From Hymenobacter properus (GTDB taxonomy: Bacteria; Bacteroidota; Bacteroidia; Cytophagales; Hymenobacteraceae), in assembly GCF_015694735.1 (NCBI RefSeq), contig NZ_JADQDP010000004.1:248001-312000 (forward strand): DNA of 64,000 nucleotides. Direction: 5' to 3'. Position 1 is the stretch's first letter. Every line of letters starts with the position of its first letter. Made by a program: the position numbers and the translations under genes. A model generated the notes under the pieces. It had not been told where the DNA came from, did no database searches, and was given only the letters and a program-made list of their open reading frames with translations. Positions 34,604 to 43,059 of this stretch are shown here, piece after piece.

Positions 34604-36487
34604 CTACCGGTACCCCGCGGCCTGCAGCTGGAATAGCTCCGCGTAGCGCCCGCCCTTGGCCAGCAGCTCCTCGTGCGAGCCTATCTCCACGAACTGGCCG
34701 TTTTCGATGACGAGGATGCGGTCGGCCATGCGGACGGTGCTGAAGCGGTGGCTGATGAGCACGGCGGTTTTGCCCTGGGTGAGCTCCTTGAAGCGCTCGA
34801 AGACTTCGAACTCGGCGCGGGCGTCGAGGGCGGCGGTGGGCTCGTCGAGGATGAGGAGCTGGGCGTCGCGCATGTAGGCGCGGCCGAGGGCTATTTTCTG
34901 CCACTCGCCGCCGCTCAGGTCCACGCCGCCGTTGAAGCGGCGGCCAATCATTTGGTCGTAGCCGCCGGGGAGCTTGGCGATGACGGTGTCGGCGAGGCTT
35001 TGCTGGGCGGCGGTTTCGATGCGGGGCTGGTTGTGGCGCTCGTCGATGCGGCCCACGGCGAGGTTCTGGCCGGCGGGGAGCTGGAAGCGCACAAAATCCT
35101 GGAAGATGACGCCGATTTCCTGGCGCAGCTCGGCGGGGTCGTACTCGCGCAAATCGTAGCCGTCGAGTAGGATGCGGCCTTCGGTGGGGTCGTAGAGGCG
35201 GGCCAGGAGCTTGACGAGGGTGGTTTTGCCGGCGCCGTTTTCGCCTACGAGGGCCAGCTTTTCGCCGGCTTCAAGCTTAAAACTTAGGTTCCGGATGGCC
35301 CATTTTGTACCATTCTTGTACTGGAAGCCGACGTTTTCAAACTCGAAACCCTGCTGAATGGGCCGGGGGAAGGGTAGCGGTTTTTCGCCGGTAAGCTCCT
35401 GGCGCACAATGCGCGGCCGCAGCGCAAAGAAGTCGAAGAAATCCTGGAGATACAAGGCCCCGTCGGCCACGGAGCTGAAGCGGCTGAGGATGCCTTCGAG
35501 CAGGCCGCGCAGGCGGGCGAAGGAGCCGGCCAGGAAGGTGAGCTGGCCCAGCGAGATGCTGCCGGCCACGGTGCGGGCGATGATGTAGACGTAGGCGCCG
35601 TAGTAGCCGGCGGCGCCGATGGCGGCGAAGAGCGTGCCCCAGCCGGCGCGGCGCAGCACGAGGCTTTTGTTTTGGCGGTAGAAGTCGTCGGAGAGCTCGC
35701 GGAAGCGGTTGATGAGGAAATCGGAGAGGCCGAAAATCTTGACTTCCTTGGCGGTTTCGTCGGAGGCGCCGGTTTGGCGGAGGTAGTCGAGCTCGCGGCG
35801 CTCGGGCGTCCAGGAGTGCGAGAGGGAGTAGCTGCGCTCGTTGAAGTGCGACTCGCCGAGGAAGGCGGGCACCACGGCCAGCAGCAGCAGCCCCAGCAGC
35901 CAAGGCTGGAAGGCCACGAGGCCACCGGCCAGCAGCACGAGCGTCACGATGTCCTGGCCCTGGCTGAGCACCTGGCTCATGAGCACGGTGCGGGAGAGGG
36001 TTTGGCGGCGGGCGCGCTCCAGCTTGTCGTAGAAGGTGCTGTCTTCGAACTGGTCGAGGTCGAGGCGGGCGGCGTGCTCCATGAGTCGGATGGACGACTG
36101 GTTGGCGAACAGGTCGCCGAGCAGCGAATCGAGCAGGGCCACGGCGCGGCCCAGGGCATCGGTGAGCAGCACGAGGCCGAACTCCAGGGCCACGAGGGTG
36201 AGCACGGGCGTGAGCTGGCGCTCGGGGGCGGGCAGCCGGGTGAGGTGCACGATGGCGTCGAGCAGCAGGCGGGCCACGTAGAGTTGCGCCAGCGGCAGGC
36301 CGGCGCGCACGAGGCGCAGGGCGATGTTGGCCAGGGCCAGCCGGGGGCTGGTGGCCCAGATGAGTTTCAGGAAGGCGGGCAGGTGGCGCAGGGCCGATAC
36401 CCGCTCGCGCACGCTCACGGCGGGCTGCTCGGGGCCGCGCCGGCCGTTGGGGTTCTTGGCGGAGATGGATTTCAGGAATTCAAACAT
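34604..36487 (-). CDS. ABC exporter, fused transmembrane and ATPase domains
   Basis: The 627-residue half-transporter should function as a homodimer. About six transmembrane helices (about 45-340) are followed by a nucleotide-binding domain (about 375-620). The domain has Walker A GENGAGKTT (about 412), Q-loop VIFQDFVRF, signature DLSGGEWQK (about 524), Walker B LLILDEPTA (about 546) and H-loop LISHRFSTV. The W after LSGGE is unusual, but such variants occur in bacterial exporters. The substrate is not predictable. It is transcribed away from the ParB/methylase islet and probably forms the host flank of that insertion. Confidence 0.92.
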   Translation of the reverse strand: MFEFLKSISAKNPNGRRGPEQPAVSVRERVSALRHLPAFLKLIWATSPRLALANIALRLVRAGLPLAQLYVARLLLDAIVHLTRLPAPERQLTPVLTLVALEFGLVLLTDALGRAVALLDSLLGDLFANQSSIRLMEHAARLDLDQFEDSTFYDKLERARRQTLSRTVLMSQVLSQGQDIVTLVLLAGGLVAFQPWLLGLLLLAVVPAFLGESHFNERSYSLSHSWTPERRELDYLRQTGASDETAKEVKIFGLSDFLINRFRELSDDFYRQNKSLVLRRAGWGTLFAAIGAAGYYGAYVYIIARTVAGSISLGQLTFLAGSFARLRGLLEGILSRFSSVADGALYLQDFFDFFALRPRIVRQELTGEKPLPFPRPIQQGFEFENVGFQYKNGTKWAIRNLSFKLEAGEKLALVGENGAGKTTLVKLLARLYDPTEGRILLDGYDLREYDPAELRQEIGVIFQDFVRFQLPAGQNLAVGRIDERHNQPRIETAAQQSLADTVIAKLPGGYDQMIGRRFNGGVDLSGGEWQKIALGRAYMRDAQLLILDEPTAALDARAEFEVFERFKELTQGKTAVLISHRFSTVRMADRILVIENGQFVEIGSHEELLAKGGRYAELFQLQAAGYR

Positions 36488-36627
36488 TGCCAGGCAGATG
36501 GCAAAGTTGGGGCCGGGGAGGCGGGGCGGCCGTTTTGGCAGGAAACAGGTATGATATTCACCTATATTGCGGCATCATCTTGTAAACACTCTGTTCTGAA
36601 ACCCAATTTTTCCAATCGTCTACTCTC

Positions 36628-38037
36628 ATGCCGCGCACTAAATTTCCAACTCAATTTGTAAAGTTTCAAAATATCGCAGTTGATGAACAGAATCCTCGGC
36701 AATCTCCACAAGATGGTCAGCGAGAGGCTATACGCGCGCTCATCAGGCAGCAAGGAGGGAAAATAGTAAATCTGGCTATCGACGTGAATACTGACGGTTT
36801 GAGCCAAGGCGAGCGGTTCATGGTTATTGAGCCAGATGATAAAAAAAAGCCCTATATCTCTGTCGATGGCAACCGCCGGTTGGTAGCGCTCAAAGTATTA
36901 GAAAATCCTTCGCTCGCCGATGGAATTTTGAACGCTAGCCAGATGAAAGCGCTCAAGAAAGAGGCAGACATATTTGCAAAAGACCCAATTGACGAAGTTG
37001 AGATTGTAATTTATCCAGACCGCGAAGTAGGTACACCGTGGGTTGCTCGCCGCCATGCAAGTGGCTTAGAAGGGCGTGGGCAAGACAGTTGGGGAAACGA
37101 AGAAAAAATACGCTTCGATGCTTGGCGCAACGATGACGACGGCACACCGGAGTATCAGTTGCTCCAGTTTGTGCGGCAACACAGCAGCCTAACTGAAGAT
37201 GAGCGGCAACAGCTCAGCAAATTTCCTCTTACCACACTTCGGCGGGTTGTGACAACTGACCTTGCTAAAGAGAAATTCGGTTATAAGATTATAGATGGTA
37301 AAATTGTTACCAGTATTGCTGACGACGAGTTTGTAAAGCCTTTCAAACGCATGATGTTGGACATGACCAATCCCGATACTAAAAAACGGGTGAAGGTTGA
37401 TAGCATTAAAAACCGGGAGCTTCAGGAGAAGTACTTCGAAAAATTTACAGAAAGTGATTTGCCCTCTACGACAGCACCAGCTGTCAATACTCATGCCTTA
37501 GGAGAGAAGAATCAGTCCGCAACCCCGGCAAAAAAGGCTAGTAGCAAATCGCAGAACAGTAGTAAGGAAAGCAAGCAAACTACCCTAGAAAGGAAGAAAA
37601 TTATTCCTAAGGACTGTACGCTCAATATTACCGAGCAGCGAATACATGATATTTATGATGAACTGAAGAAAAAATTAGACTCCGAAGTAACTCGCAATGC
37701 TTGCGCGGTTCTTATGCGCGTCTTCATTGAGCTCAGCGCCGACGACTTTCTAACTCGCAACTCCACCATCCCTATTTCAAACAGTAAGAATGGTGACAGA
37801 CTGGGAGCTTCACTTGGCGATAAATTGTGGGCAATTGCCACATATGCGGCCGATAATAGTCTACTGACCCCTGAACAGGTCGAGGTGGTGAAGGAAGGTA
37901 CTTCCAAGGACAATTTTTTAGCCCCACGGGTTAAATCAATGCATTCGTATGTTCATACTGCACATACACCTCTCGTTGGCGACCTTCATGCTCATTGGAA
38001 CAACATTGAGTCCCTCATGAAAGTAATCTGGGCATAA
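36628..38037 (+). CDS. ParB/sulfiredoxin-fold protein with helical, HEPN-like C-terminal region
   Basis: This 469-residue protein begins with a ParB N-terminal-like domain (about 10-150). Its key segment is PYISVDGNRRLVALKVLEN, matching the ParB/Srx GxxRxxA box, with IVIYPDREVGTPWVARRH after it. A middle region with RRVVTTDLAKEKFGY (about 200-290) and a Lys/Ser/Thr-rich linker (about 290-325) follow. The C-terminus (about 330-469) is helical and ends RVKSMHSYVHTAHTP...LHAHWNNIESLMKVIW. R434-x4-H439 fits the HEPN R-x4-6-H motif, but the HEPN assignment is only a hypothesis. The gene is AT-richer than its surroundings and is followed 13 nt later by an adenine methylase. Its function is unknown; DNA binding or nucleotide hydrolysis, possibly with a nuclease effector, is plausible. 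Confidence 0.82.
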   Translation: MPRTKFPTQFVKFQNIAVDEQNPRQSPQDGQREAIRALIRQQGGKIVNLAIDVNTDGLSQGERFMVIEPDDKKKPYISVDGNRRLVALKVLENPSLADGILNASQMKALKKEADIFAKDPIDEVEIVIYPDREVGTPWVARRHASGLEGRGQDSWGNEEKIRFDAWRNDDDGTPEYQLLQFVRQHSSLTEDERQQLSKFPLTTLRRVVTTDLAKEKFGYKIIDGKIVTSIADDEFVKPFKRMMLDMTNPDTKKRVKVDSIKNRELQEKYFEKFTESDLPSTTAPAVNTHALGEKNQSATPAKKASSKSQNSSKESKQTTLERKKIIPKDCTLNITEQRIHDIYDELKKKLDSEVTRNACAVLMRVFIELSADDFLTRNSTIPISNSKNGDRLGASLGDKLWAIATYAADNSLLTPEQVEVVKEGTSKDNFLAPRVKSMHSYVHTAHTPLVGDLHAHWNNIESLMKVIWA

Positions 38038-38050
38038 CTTCGTGGTCACG

Positions 38051-38941
38051 ATGCCAACTCGACCTTATCCCTCGCCTCTACGCTACCCTGGTGGCAAGCT
38101 GAAAGTAGCTAACTACGTCAAGCTGTTGTTTGAAAGAAACAATTTACTTGATGGTGACTACGCAGAACCTTATGCTGGCGGAAGCAGCGTTGCTTTGGCA
38201 TTGCTGTTTGACCATTACGCTGCTCGGATTTTTATCAATGACCTAGACCCGGCAGTTTACACATTCTGGCGAACGGTATTGGACAATCCAGAAGGTCTCA
38301 AACGACTGATAACTGATACTCCCATGACAATGGACGAGTGGTATAATCAGCGCAGAACCTTCTTGTCGCCAGATTCAAGCCCACTAGAACTGGCCTTTGC
38401 CACTTTCTATCTCAATAGGGCCAATCGTTCTGGTATCATTCTTGGCGGCGTTATCGGAGGCAAGCAGCAAACTGGAAATTGGAAGCTAGATGCACGTTTC
38501 AACCGTGCTGAGTTAACTCAACGCATTGAGAAAATTGCTCGCCATAGTGACCGTATATCGGTAACGAATTATGATGCGCAAGTATTTCTACAACAAGTAG
38601 TGCCCACGATGAACAATCGTAGCTTGACGTACCTCGACCCGCCCTATTATGTGAAGGGCCAAGGATTATATGCCAACGCCTACGGGCCGGATGACCATGC
38701 AGCCGTTGCGGCCGACGTTGCCGCTCTTACAAAGCCATGGCTTGTATCATATGATAATGCTCCTCAGATACTGGACCTGTATCAACAGTTCAGGCCACTA
38801 GAATATGGTCTAAGCTATAGTGCGCAAGAACGCCGTCAGGGAGGTGAAGTAATGTTCTTTTCGCACGGTCTTCAGCTACCAAATGGCATTAGCAATCCAT
38901 CGAAAGTGCCGAATAAGTTTCTTCATAAGCTGCCCTTTTGA
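38051..38941 (+). CDS. DNA adenine methyltransferase, D12 class (Dam-like)
   Basis: It is predicted to methylate adenine N6 in a short DNA site. The order of motifs is that of the alpha class: PSPLRYPGGKLK (N-terminal AdoMet region), EPYAGGSSVALAL (motif I, residues 39-51), INDLDPAVYTFW, and LDPPYYVKG (motif IV, D196-P-P-Y199). The 296 residues begin at ATG 38051; a GTG three codons upstream is possible. The specificity region cannot be read for a target. No restriction endonuclease is adjacent, so it is an orphan methylase coupled to the ParB-like gene. Codon use is AT-rich like its partner, which suggests joint transfer. Confidence 0.93.
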   Translation: MPTRPYPSPLRYPGGKLKVANYVKLLFERNNLLDGDYAEPYAGGSSVALALLFDHYAARIFINDLDPAVYTFWRTVLDNPEGLKRLITDTPMTMDEWYNQRRTFLSPDSSPLELAFATFYLNRANRSGIILGGVIGGKQQTGNWKLDARFNRAELTQRIEKIARHSDRISVTNYDAQVFLQQVVPTMNNRSLTYLDPPYYVKGQGLYANAYGPDDHAAVAADVAALTKPWLVSYDNAPQILDLYQQFRPLEYGLSYSAQERRQGGEVMFFSHGLQLPNGISNPSKVPNKFLHKLPF

Positions 38942-38969
38942 AACATGACCACTAACTAGAGCATGTTTT
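38941..38969 (+). terminator. Weak hairpin after the methylase gene
   Basis: AAACATG pairs with CATGTTT around a 14-nt loop and is followed by TTAAAAAG. It is a marginal terminator candidate only. The stronger repeat at 38994 lies just downstream. Confidence 0.4.
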
Positions 38970-38993
38970 AAAAAGTAAAATGCAGTAACATGC

Positions 38994-39036
38994 AGAAGCC
39001 TCAGCCCCACCAGCGGCTGGGGCTTCTTCATGTCAC
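38994..39036. repeat. Family D terminator-like repeat, copy 1
   Basis: AGAAGCCTCAGCC / GGCTGGGGCTTCTT form the stem around CCACCAGC and are followed by CATGTCA. It could terminate transcription from the methylase side. The same unit recurs at 40806, 41964 and 42999. Confidence 0.85.
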
Positions 39037-39045
39037 TGATGGTCC

Positions 39046-39181
39046 CTGGCGCGCGTCTGTGACGCGTTGCTTACTGGTTTCGCGTCTATTACGTGGCAGC
39101 GTGACCAATCGTATTGCTGGTGTTTATTGGCGAGCTTCAGGCTCGATGCCAGTGAGCAGCGCGTCGCAGAGGAGCGCCAGC
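39046..39181. repeat. Imperfect long inverted repeat (family E)
   Basis: The left arm CTGGCGCGCGTCTGTGACGC, continuing to GTTGCTTACTGG (39046-39077), is inverted at 39150-39181 (CCAGTGAGCAGCGCGTCGCA...). The 72-nt interior contains a small hairpin, CGAGC(TTCAG)GCTCG. It looks like a MITE-like or REP-like element unrelated to families A-D. The whole 318-nt gap 38942-39259 consists of this and the family D copy, with no gene. Confidence 0.8.
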
Positions 39182-39259
39182 AAGGTTTACGAAAAGGAGG
39201 ATTTAACAATCGTGGCTGATAGGTAGCTAAACGGTACACCGGCTGCCCTATCTTGCCAC

Positions 39260-40603
39260 ATGAAAAATTCCATATTCTTTCTAACCCGTGTGCTAACGGC
39301 TTGTGCCGGTTTGATTCTGCTCAGCCACGCGCCGGCCGCTCACGCCCAAGTACCGGCCGCGCCGGTCCGCGCCATTAAATGCGGCCGCCTGTTGGACGTG
39401 CGCACGGGCCGAGTTATCCCCAACGGCGTGGTACTGGTGCAGGGCAAAACGGTTCTCCAAGCCGGTGCCAACCTCCCCATTCCACTCGGCGCCGACGTCC
39501 TCGACTTGGGCAACGCCCTGGTGCTACCGGGCCTGATTGACGCTCACACTCACCTGCTGCAAAACTACAAGCCCGAACTGGGCGGCGACGACGCCAACAT
39601 GGTGCTAACCGTGGCCACAATGAGCACCGCCCGCCGGGCCCTGCTGGGCGCCTCCCTGGGCCGCGAAGACCTGGAAGCCGGCATCACCACCGTGCGCGAC
39701 CTGGGCAACAGCGGCGTCAACGGCGATGTGGCGCTGCGCGACGCCATCACCAAAGGCCAGGTGGTGGGGCCGCGCATTGTGGCGTCCACGCGAGCCTTGG
39801 CGGCGGCGGGCGGGCAGTTCGGGCGCCTCACGCCCGAGGCCCAGGCCCTGGTGGCGCAGGAGTACGTGGCCGTCAGCGGCGTAGAGGAAGCCCGCCGGGC
39901 CGTGCGCCAAGCCCTCTACGACGGCGCCGACTGCATCAAGGTTATTGTTAACACTGGCCCGCGGGTGCTCTCGCTCGACGAGTTGATGGTCATCGTCGAG
40001 GAAGCGCACCGGCAGGGCAAGGCCGTGGCGGCCCACGCCATCGGCGACGACGCCACGCGCCTCGCCGCGCAGGCCGGCGTCAACTCCATCGAGCACGCAT
40101 ATACCATCCCCGACGACGTGCTGAAAATGATGAAGGCCAAGCAAATTTTCCTGGTTCCCACCGACTTCCCGGCCGAGTACTACACCAGCGGCGCACTCGG
40201 CAACGCCACGCCTGAACAGCGCAAGCGGGCCGAAAAAGGCGCTCAAGACTTTGCCGCCAGCAACAGTAAGCGCCTCGCACGAGCGGTGAAAGCCGGGGTG
40301 CGCATTGCGGCCGGCTCCGACTCGTACTACCAGGCCTCGGGCATGACGCGCGGCCAGAGCAGTTTGCTCATGTTCCGGGCCTACGCCGCGGCCGGCATGG
40401 CCCCGCTGGACATCATCCGGGCCGCCACCGTCAACGGGGCCGAACTGCTGGGGTTAAAGGACAAAATCGGGGCGCTGGAACCGGGCATGGCCGCCGACCT
40501 CATCGCCGTGGACGGCGACCCGCTGGCCGACATCACGGCCCTGGAAAAGGTGCGTTTCGTGATGAAGGAAGGTCAAATCATCAAAAACGAAGCCGCCCGA
40601 TAA
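39260..40603 (+). CDS. Secreted amidohydrolase, imidazolonepropionase/prolidase-like
   Basis: MKNSIFFLTRVLTACAGLILLSHAPAAHA is a signal peptide. The 418-residue mature amidohydrolase has GLIDAHTHLLQN (HxH), a Lys-bearing strand DCIKVIVNTG, VAAHAIGDDA, NSIEHAYTIPDD and ASDS-like RIAAGSDSYY (metal Asp). This arrangement is shared by amidohydrolases annotated as imidazolonepropionase-like or Xaa-Pro dipeptidases. Localisation is periplasmic or extracellular and the substrate is unknown. It follows the AT-rich islet but has normal high-GC codon use, so it is probably resident. Confidence 0.9.
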   Translation: MKNSIFFLTRVLTACAGLILLSHAPAAHAQVPAAPVRAIKCGRLLDVRTGRVIPNGVVLVQGKTVLQAGANLPIPLGADVLDLGNALVLPGLIDAHTHLLQNYKPELGGDDANMVLTVATMSTARRALLGASLGREDLEAGITTVRDLGNSGVNGDVALRDAITKGQVVGPRIVASTRALAAAGGQFGRLTPEAQALVAQEYVAVSGVEEARRAVRQALYDGADCIKVIVNTGPRVLSLDELMVIVEEAHRQGKAVAAHAIGDDATRLAAQAGVNSIEHAYTIPDDVLKMMKAKQIFLVPTDFPAEYYTSGALGNATPEQRKRAEKGAQDFAASNSKRLARAVKAGVRIAAGSDSYYQASGMTRGQSSLLMFRAYAAAGMAPLDIIRAATVNGAELLGLKDKIGALEPGMAADLIAVDGDPLADITALEKVRFVMKEGQIIKNEAAR

Positions 40604-40994
40604 TTCTTAATTATTTAGGTCGTGCCGTATGGCGGAAGTACGGGCCCAGCCAGTTGCGGAGCTTCTCAACCAAGTGCTCAAAAGTTTATTTAAGGGGTTG
40701 TTTTACTTGAGGGCAAAGGCCTTTAAAATACTTCTTGAAAAAGACTCCTGCTGGCGCATCCGCAACGCACTGCTGATGGGGTATCCATTTAGCGGGGGAG
40801 CTTCCAGAAGCCCTAGCCCCACCAGCGGCTGGGGCTTCTTACTGTCACAGCCCACCGGAAACCTCGGCACACGGGCGATGAATCTAACCTGACTTTAGCC
40901 TGAAGGATAAAATGGAGCTTGCGAGAGGCGTTACCTTTGCCAGCATTTGACCTTGGCCAATTATTTAGGCTTCAGGCATGCAACACGCTAACAC
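40604..40994. other. 391-nt intergenic stretch
   Basis: It holds one family D repeat (40806-40848) followed by a further 30 nt shared with the copy at 41964 (CGGAAACC...CGG). TACCTTTG at 40932-40939 fits the Bacteroidota -7 box, but no TTG lies at the right distance. No convincing gene was found; an 87-codon frame at 40629-40892 crosses the repeat and was rejected. Confidence 0.6.
40806..40848. repeat. Family D terminator-like repeat, copy 2
   Basis: AGAAGCCCTAGCC / GGCTGGGGCTTCTT form the stem, followed by ACTGTCAC. A conserved tail (CCACCGGAAACCTCGG) extends downstream of the hairpin. Confidence 0.85.
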
Positions 40995-41810
40995 ATGAAA
41001 CTGCTTCTACTGTCTGCGCTGGCAATTTTCCCGCTGGCGTTACGCGCCCAAACCCTCGAACCCTCCGGCCGGCCGCGCACTTATGTAGTGGGCAACACCC
41101 AGGCCCCTATTTATTCCAGCATCGCCGATACGGCTAAGCCATTTCCGTTATTTCTGCCTCCCGGAACTTCCGTAACCACCGTAGGCGAGTACAACGCAAG
41201 CTGGGTGAAACTAGAGCTCAAGGGGCGTTACTACTTGATAAATAACAAGATGCTGTCCGGCTACCCGCCGCGGGTTGTTAAAGCCAAGGCTGCCAAAGTC
41301 AAAGACAATGAGGAAACGCCGGTGCTGCCCATCGACGCCGAATCGCACCTGGTTGACTACACCGGCGTGGTAGAAATCCCCGCAAGCACCCAAGACCAGC
41401 TGTACACCCGCGCCTTCGAATGGGTAGCCAAACAATACCCCGCTGCTGGTAACGGCCTGATGGATAAAGAAAAGGGCCGCATCACGGTGCAGGGCACCAC
41501 CCATCCGCATTACAACGGCAACGAGTTCGGCACCGTCTCGCACACGTTTACGATTTACGTGAAGAACGGCAAGTACAAGTACGACTTCACCAATTTCCGC
41601 CACGACTACCTCGGCGCTGGTGCACAGGGCGGCGATGCCTCGCTGGGCCCCTTTGAGAACGAAACCCCTCGGAAAATGGTGGTGATGGGCTACCTGCTGC
41701 ACCGGGTTTGGAACAGCATTCGCAACGATACCGACGGCCAAATCAAGGCCTTGATTGCAGACCTGGACCAATACATGAAAGGCCAGACCAAAGACAAGAG
41801 CGACTTTTAG
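40995..41810 (+). CDS. Secreted DUF4468-domain protein with SH3-like N-terminal region
   Basis: MKLLLLSALAIFPLALRAQ is a signal peptide. Residues about 25-90 look like a bacterial SH3-like domain (YVVGNTQAPIYSSIADTAKPF, TTVGEYNASWVKLEL). Residues about 120-260 match DUF4468, a TBP-like fold found in Bacteroidota: VVEIPASTQDQLYTRAFEWVAKQYP, GRITVQGTTHPHYNGNEFG and VSHTFTIYVKNGKYKYDFTNFRH. The family has no known biochemical role. Family D repeats lie on both sides. Confidence 0.85.
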   Translation: MKLLLLSALAIFPLALRAQTLEPSGRPRTYVVGNTQAPIYSSIADTAKPFPLFLPPGTSVTTVGEYNASWVKLELKGRYYLINNKMLSGYPPRVVKAKAAKVKDNEETPVLPIDAESHLVDYTGVVEIPASTQDQLYTRAFEWVAKQYPAAGNGLMDKEKGRITVQGTTHPHYNGNEFGTVSHTFTIYVKNGKYKYDFTNFRHDYLGAGAQGGDASLGPFENETPRKMVVMGYLLHRVWNSIRNDTDGQIKALIADLDQYMKGQTKDKSDF

Positions 41811-41963
41811 CGCTGGCGTGGTCATCACGCTTAAAGTGCGCAGCTCTGCCGCAAACAACCATTCTCCATAGTGCCCTACGAAAAGCCACAACGAAGCGTG
41901 AAGCCCTGATGCAAGTGGCGCTGCACCAAACCCGCGCTGAATACAACGTAAGACTATTTTCTC

Positions 41964-42006
41964 AGAAGCCCCAGCCCCACCAGCGGCTGGGGCTTTTGCC
42001 TGTCAT
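41964..42006. repeat. Family D terminator-like repeat, copy 3
   Basis: AGAAGCCCCAGCC / GGCTGGGGCTTTT form a perfect stem, followed by GCCTGTCA and then CAGCGGAAACCACGG shared with copy 2. It lies between convergent genes and would work as a bidirectional terminator. Confidence 0.88.
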
Positions 42007-42051
42007 GGCTCAGCGGAAACCACGGCCGGGCCGTGCTAAGAGTAGTACGGC

Positions 42052-42810
42052 TCACGCCCGCTCTGCTACCAGCCGGTACAGGTCCTGGGCATTTTCAAAC
42101 GCGGCGCCCATGGTATTGTTGAAGTAGGCATACACGTCTTTCCCCTCCTGGAGGTAGTCGTGTATCTGCTCGGCCGTGTCGTGCAGAAAGTCGCGCTCGT
42201 AGGACTCGCGGTAGTTGCCCTTGGGGCCGTGGAAGCGCATATATACAAAGTCAGCCCCCTCGTTGAGCTGGGCGTTTCGGGCGGGGCCTTTGTCGTGCAG
42301 CACCAGGCTGGCGCCGTGGTGGTCCAGCATGTCAAGCGCATCATCGGTATACCAGCTTGGGTGGCGAAACTCCACCGCTTTGCGCCACTCCTGGGCGGGG
42401 TCTGCCGCCGCCAGCGCAGTCAAGAGGGCATCAACCGCCTTGAGCTGACGAATGGTGTTGCTGGGCGGGAACTGAATGAGTAGGCATCCCTTTTTGGGGC
42501 CCAACTCCCGTGCGGCATCCAGAAAGCGGGCAATGCCGGAGAGGTCCTCGGCCAGCGCCTTGGTGTGCGTGATATCGCGCCACAGCTTGATGGTAAAGGC
42601 AAACCCTGGGCCGGTTTCCGCGGCCCAAGCGGCAAACGTTTTGGGCTGGGGTATGCGGTAGAAGGTGCTGTTAATCTCCACCGAGTTGAACAGGGTGGCG
42701 TAGTAGGTGAGGCGGCTCGTATTCTGGTAGGCCTCCGGAAAGGTGGCCTTGGGGCCGGGCACGACGATGCCGCTGGTGCCGGTGCGCAGGGTGCCAAGGT
42801 GGGCAGGCAT
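42052..42810 (-). CDS. DUF72 (YecE-like) TIM-barrel protein
   Basis: The 252-residue protein has the DUF72 hallmarks: LRTGTSGIVVPGPKATFPE, FNSVEINSTFYRIPQPKTFAAW, FTIKLWRDITH, CLLIQFPPS, VEFRHPSWY and YMRFHGPKGNY followed by VYAYFNNTMGAAFENA. Members resemble a TIM-barrel enzyme, but no reaction is established. It is a single gene on the minus strand flanked by family D repeats at both ends. Confidence 0.93.
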   Translation of the reverse strand: MPAHLGTLRTGTSGIVVPGPKATFPEAYQNTSRLTYYATLFNSVEINSTFYRIPQPKTFAAWAAETGPGFAFTIKLWRDITHTKALAEDLSGIARFLDAARELGPKKGCLLIQFPPSNTIRQLKAVDALLTALAAADPAQEWRKAVEFRHPSWYTDDALDMLDHHGASLVLHDKGPARNAQLNEGADFVYMRFHGPKGNYRESYERDFLHDTAEQIHDYLQEGKDVYAYFNNTMGAAFENAQDLYRLVAERA

Positions 42811-42998
42811 GGGAAGGAATTAGACGGGAGTTTCGTGGTATAACGTGCCACGTAGCCCCGGCGTTTTACCCCAGGCGCATCTCCACGGGGTCCCTAAGTA
42901 TCACCTGCTGCCGCAGCCGCGGCAGGCGTTTGGCCCAGTTAAAACAGAGCCACAAGCTATGGCGCTACATTGAAGTCAAAGGTGAGGTGTTTCAAATG

Positions 42999-43037
42999 AG
43001 CCCCGCTCCCCTTAGCAGCTGGGGCTTCTTCATGTCG
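42999..43037. repeat. Family D terminator-like repeat, copy 4 (diverged)
   Basis: AGCCCCGCT / AGCTGGGGCTTCTT form the stem, followed by CATGTCG. The loop differs from the other copies (CCCCTT), but the flank matches copy 1. It sits 22 nt past the BLUF gene stop. Confidence 0.75.
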
Positions 43038-43059
43038 CTGACCACTACAAGCGCCGGCT

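Noticed and set aside
40629..40892. 87-codon frame after the amidohydrolase
   Set aside because: It crosses a family D repeat hairpin, has no start context and no family resemblance.
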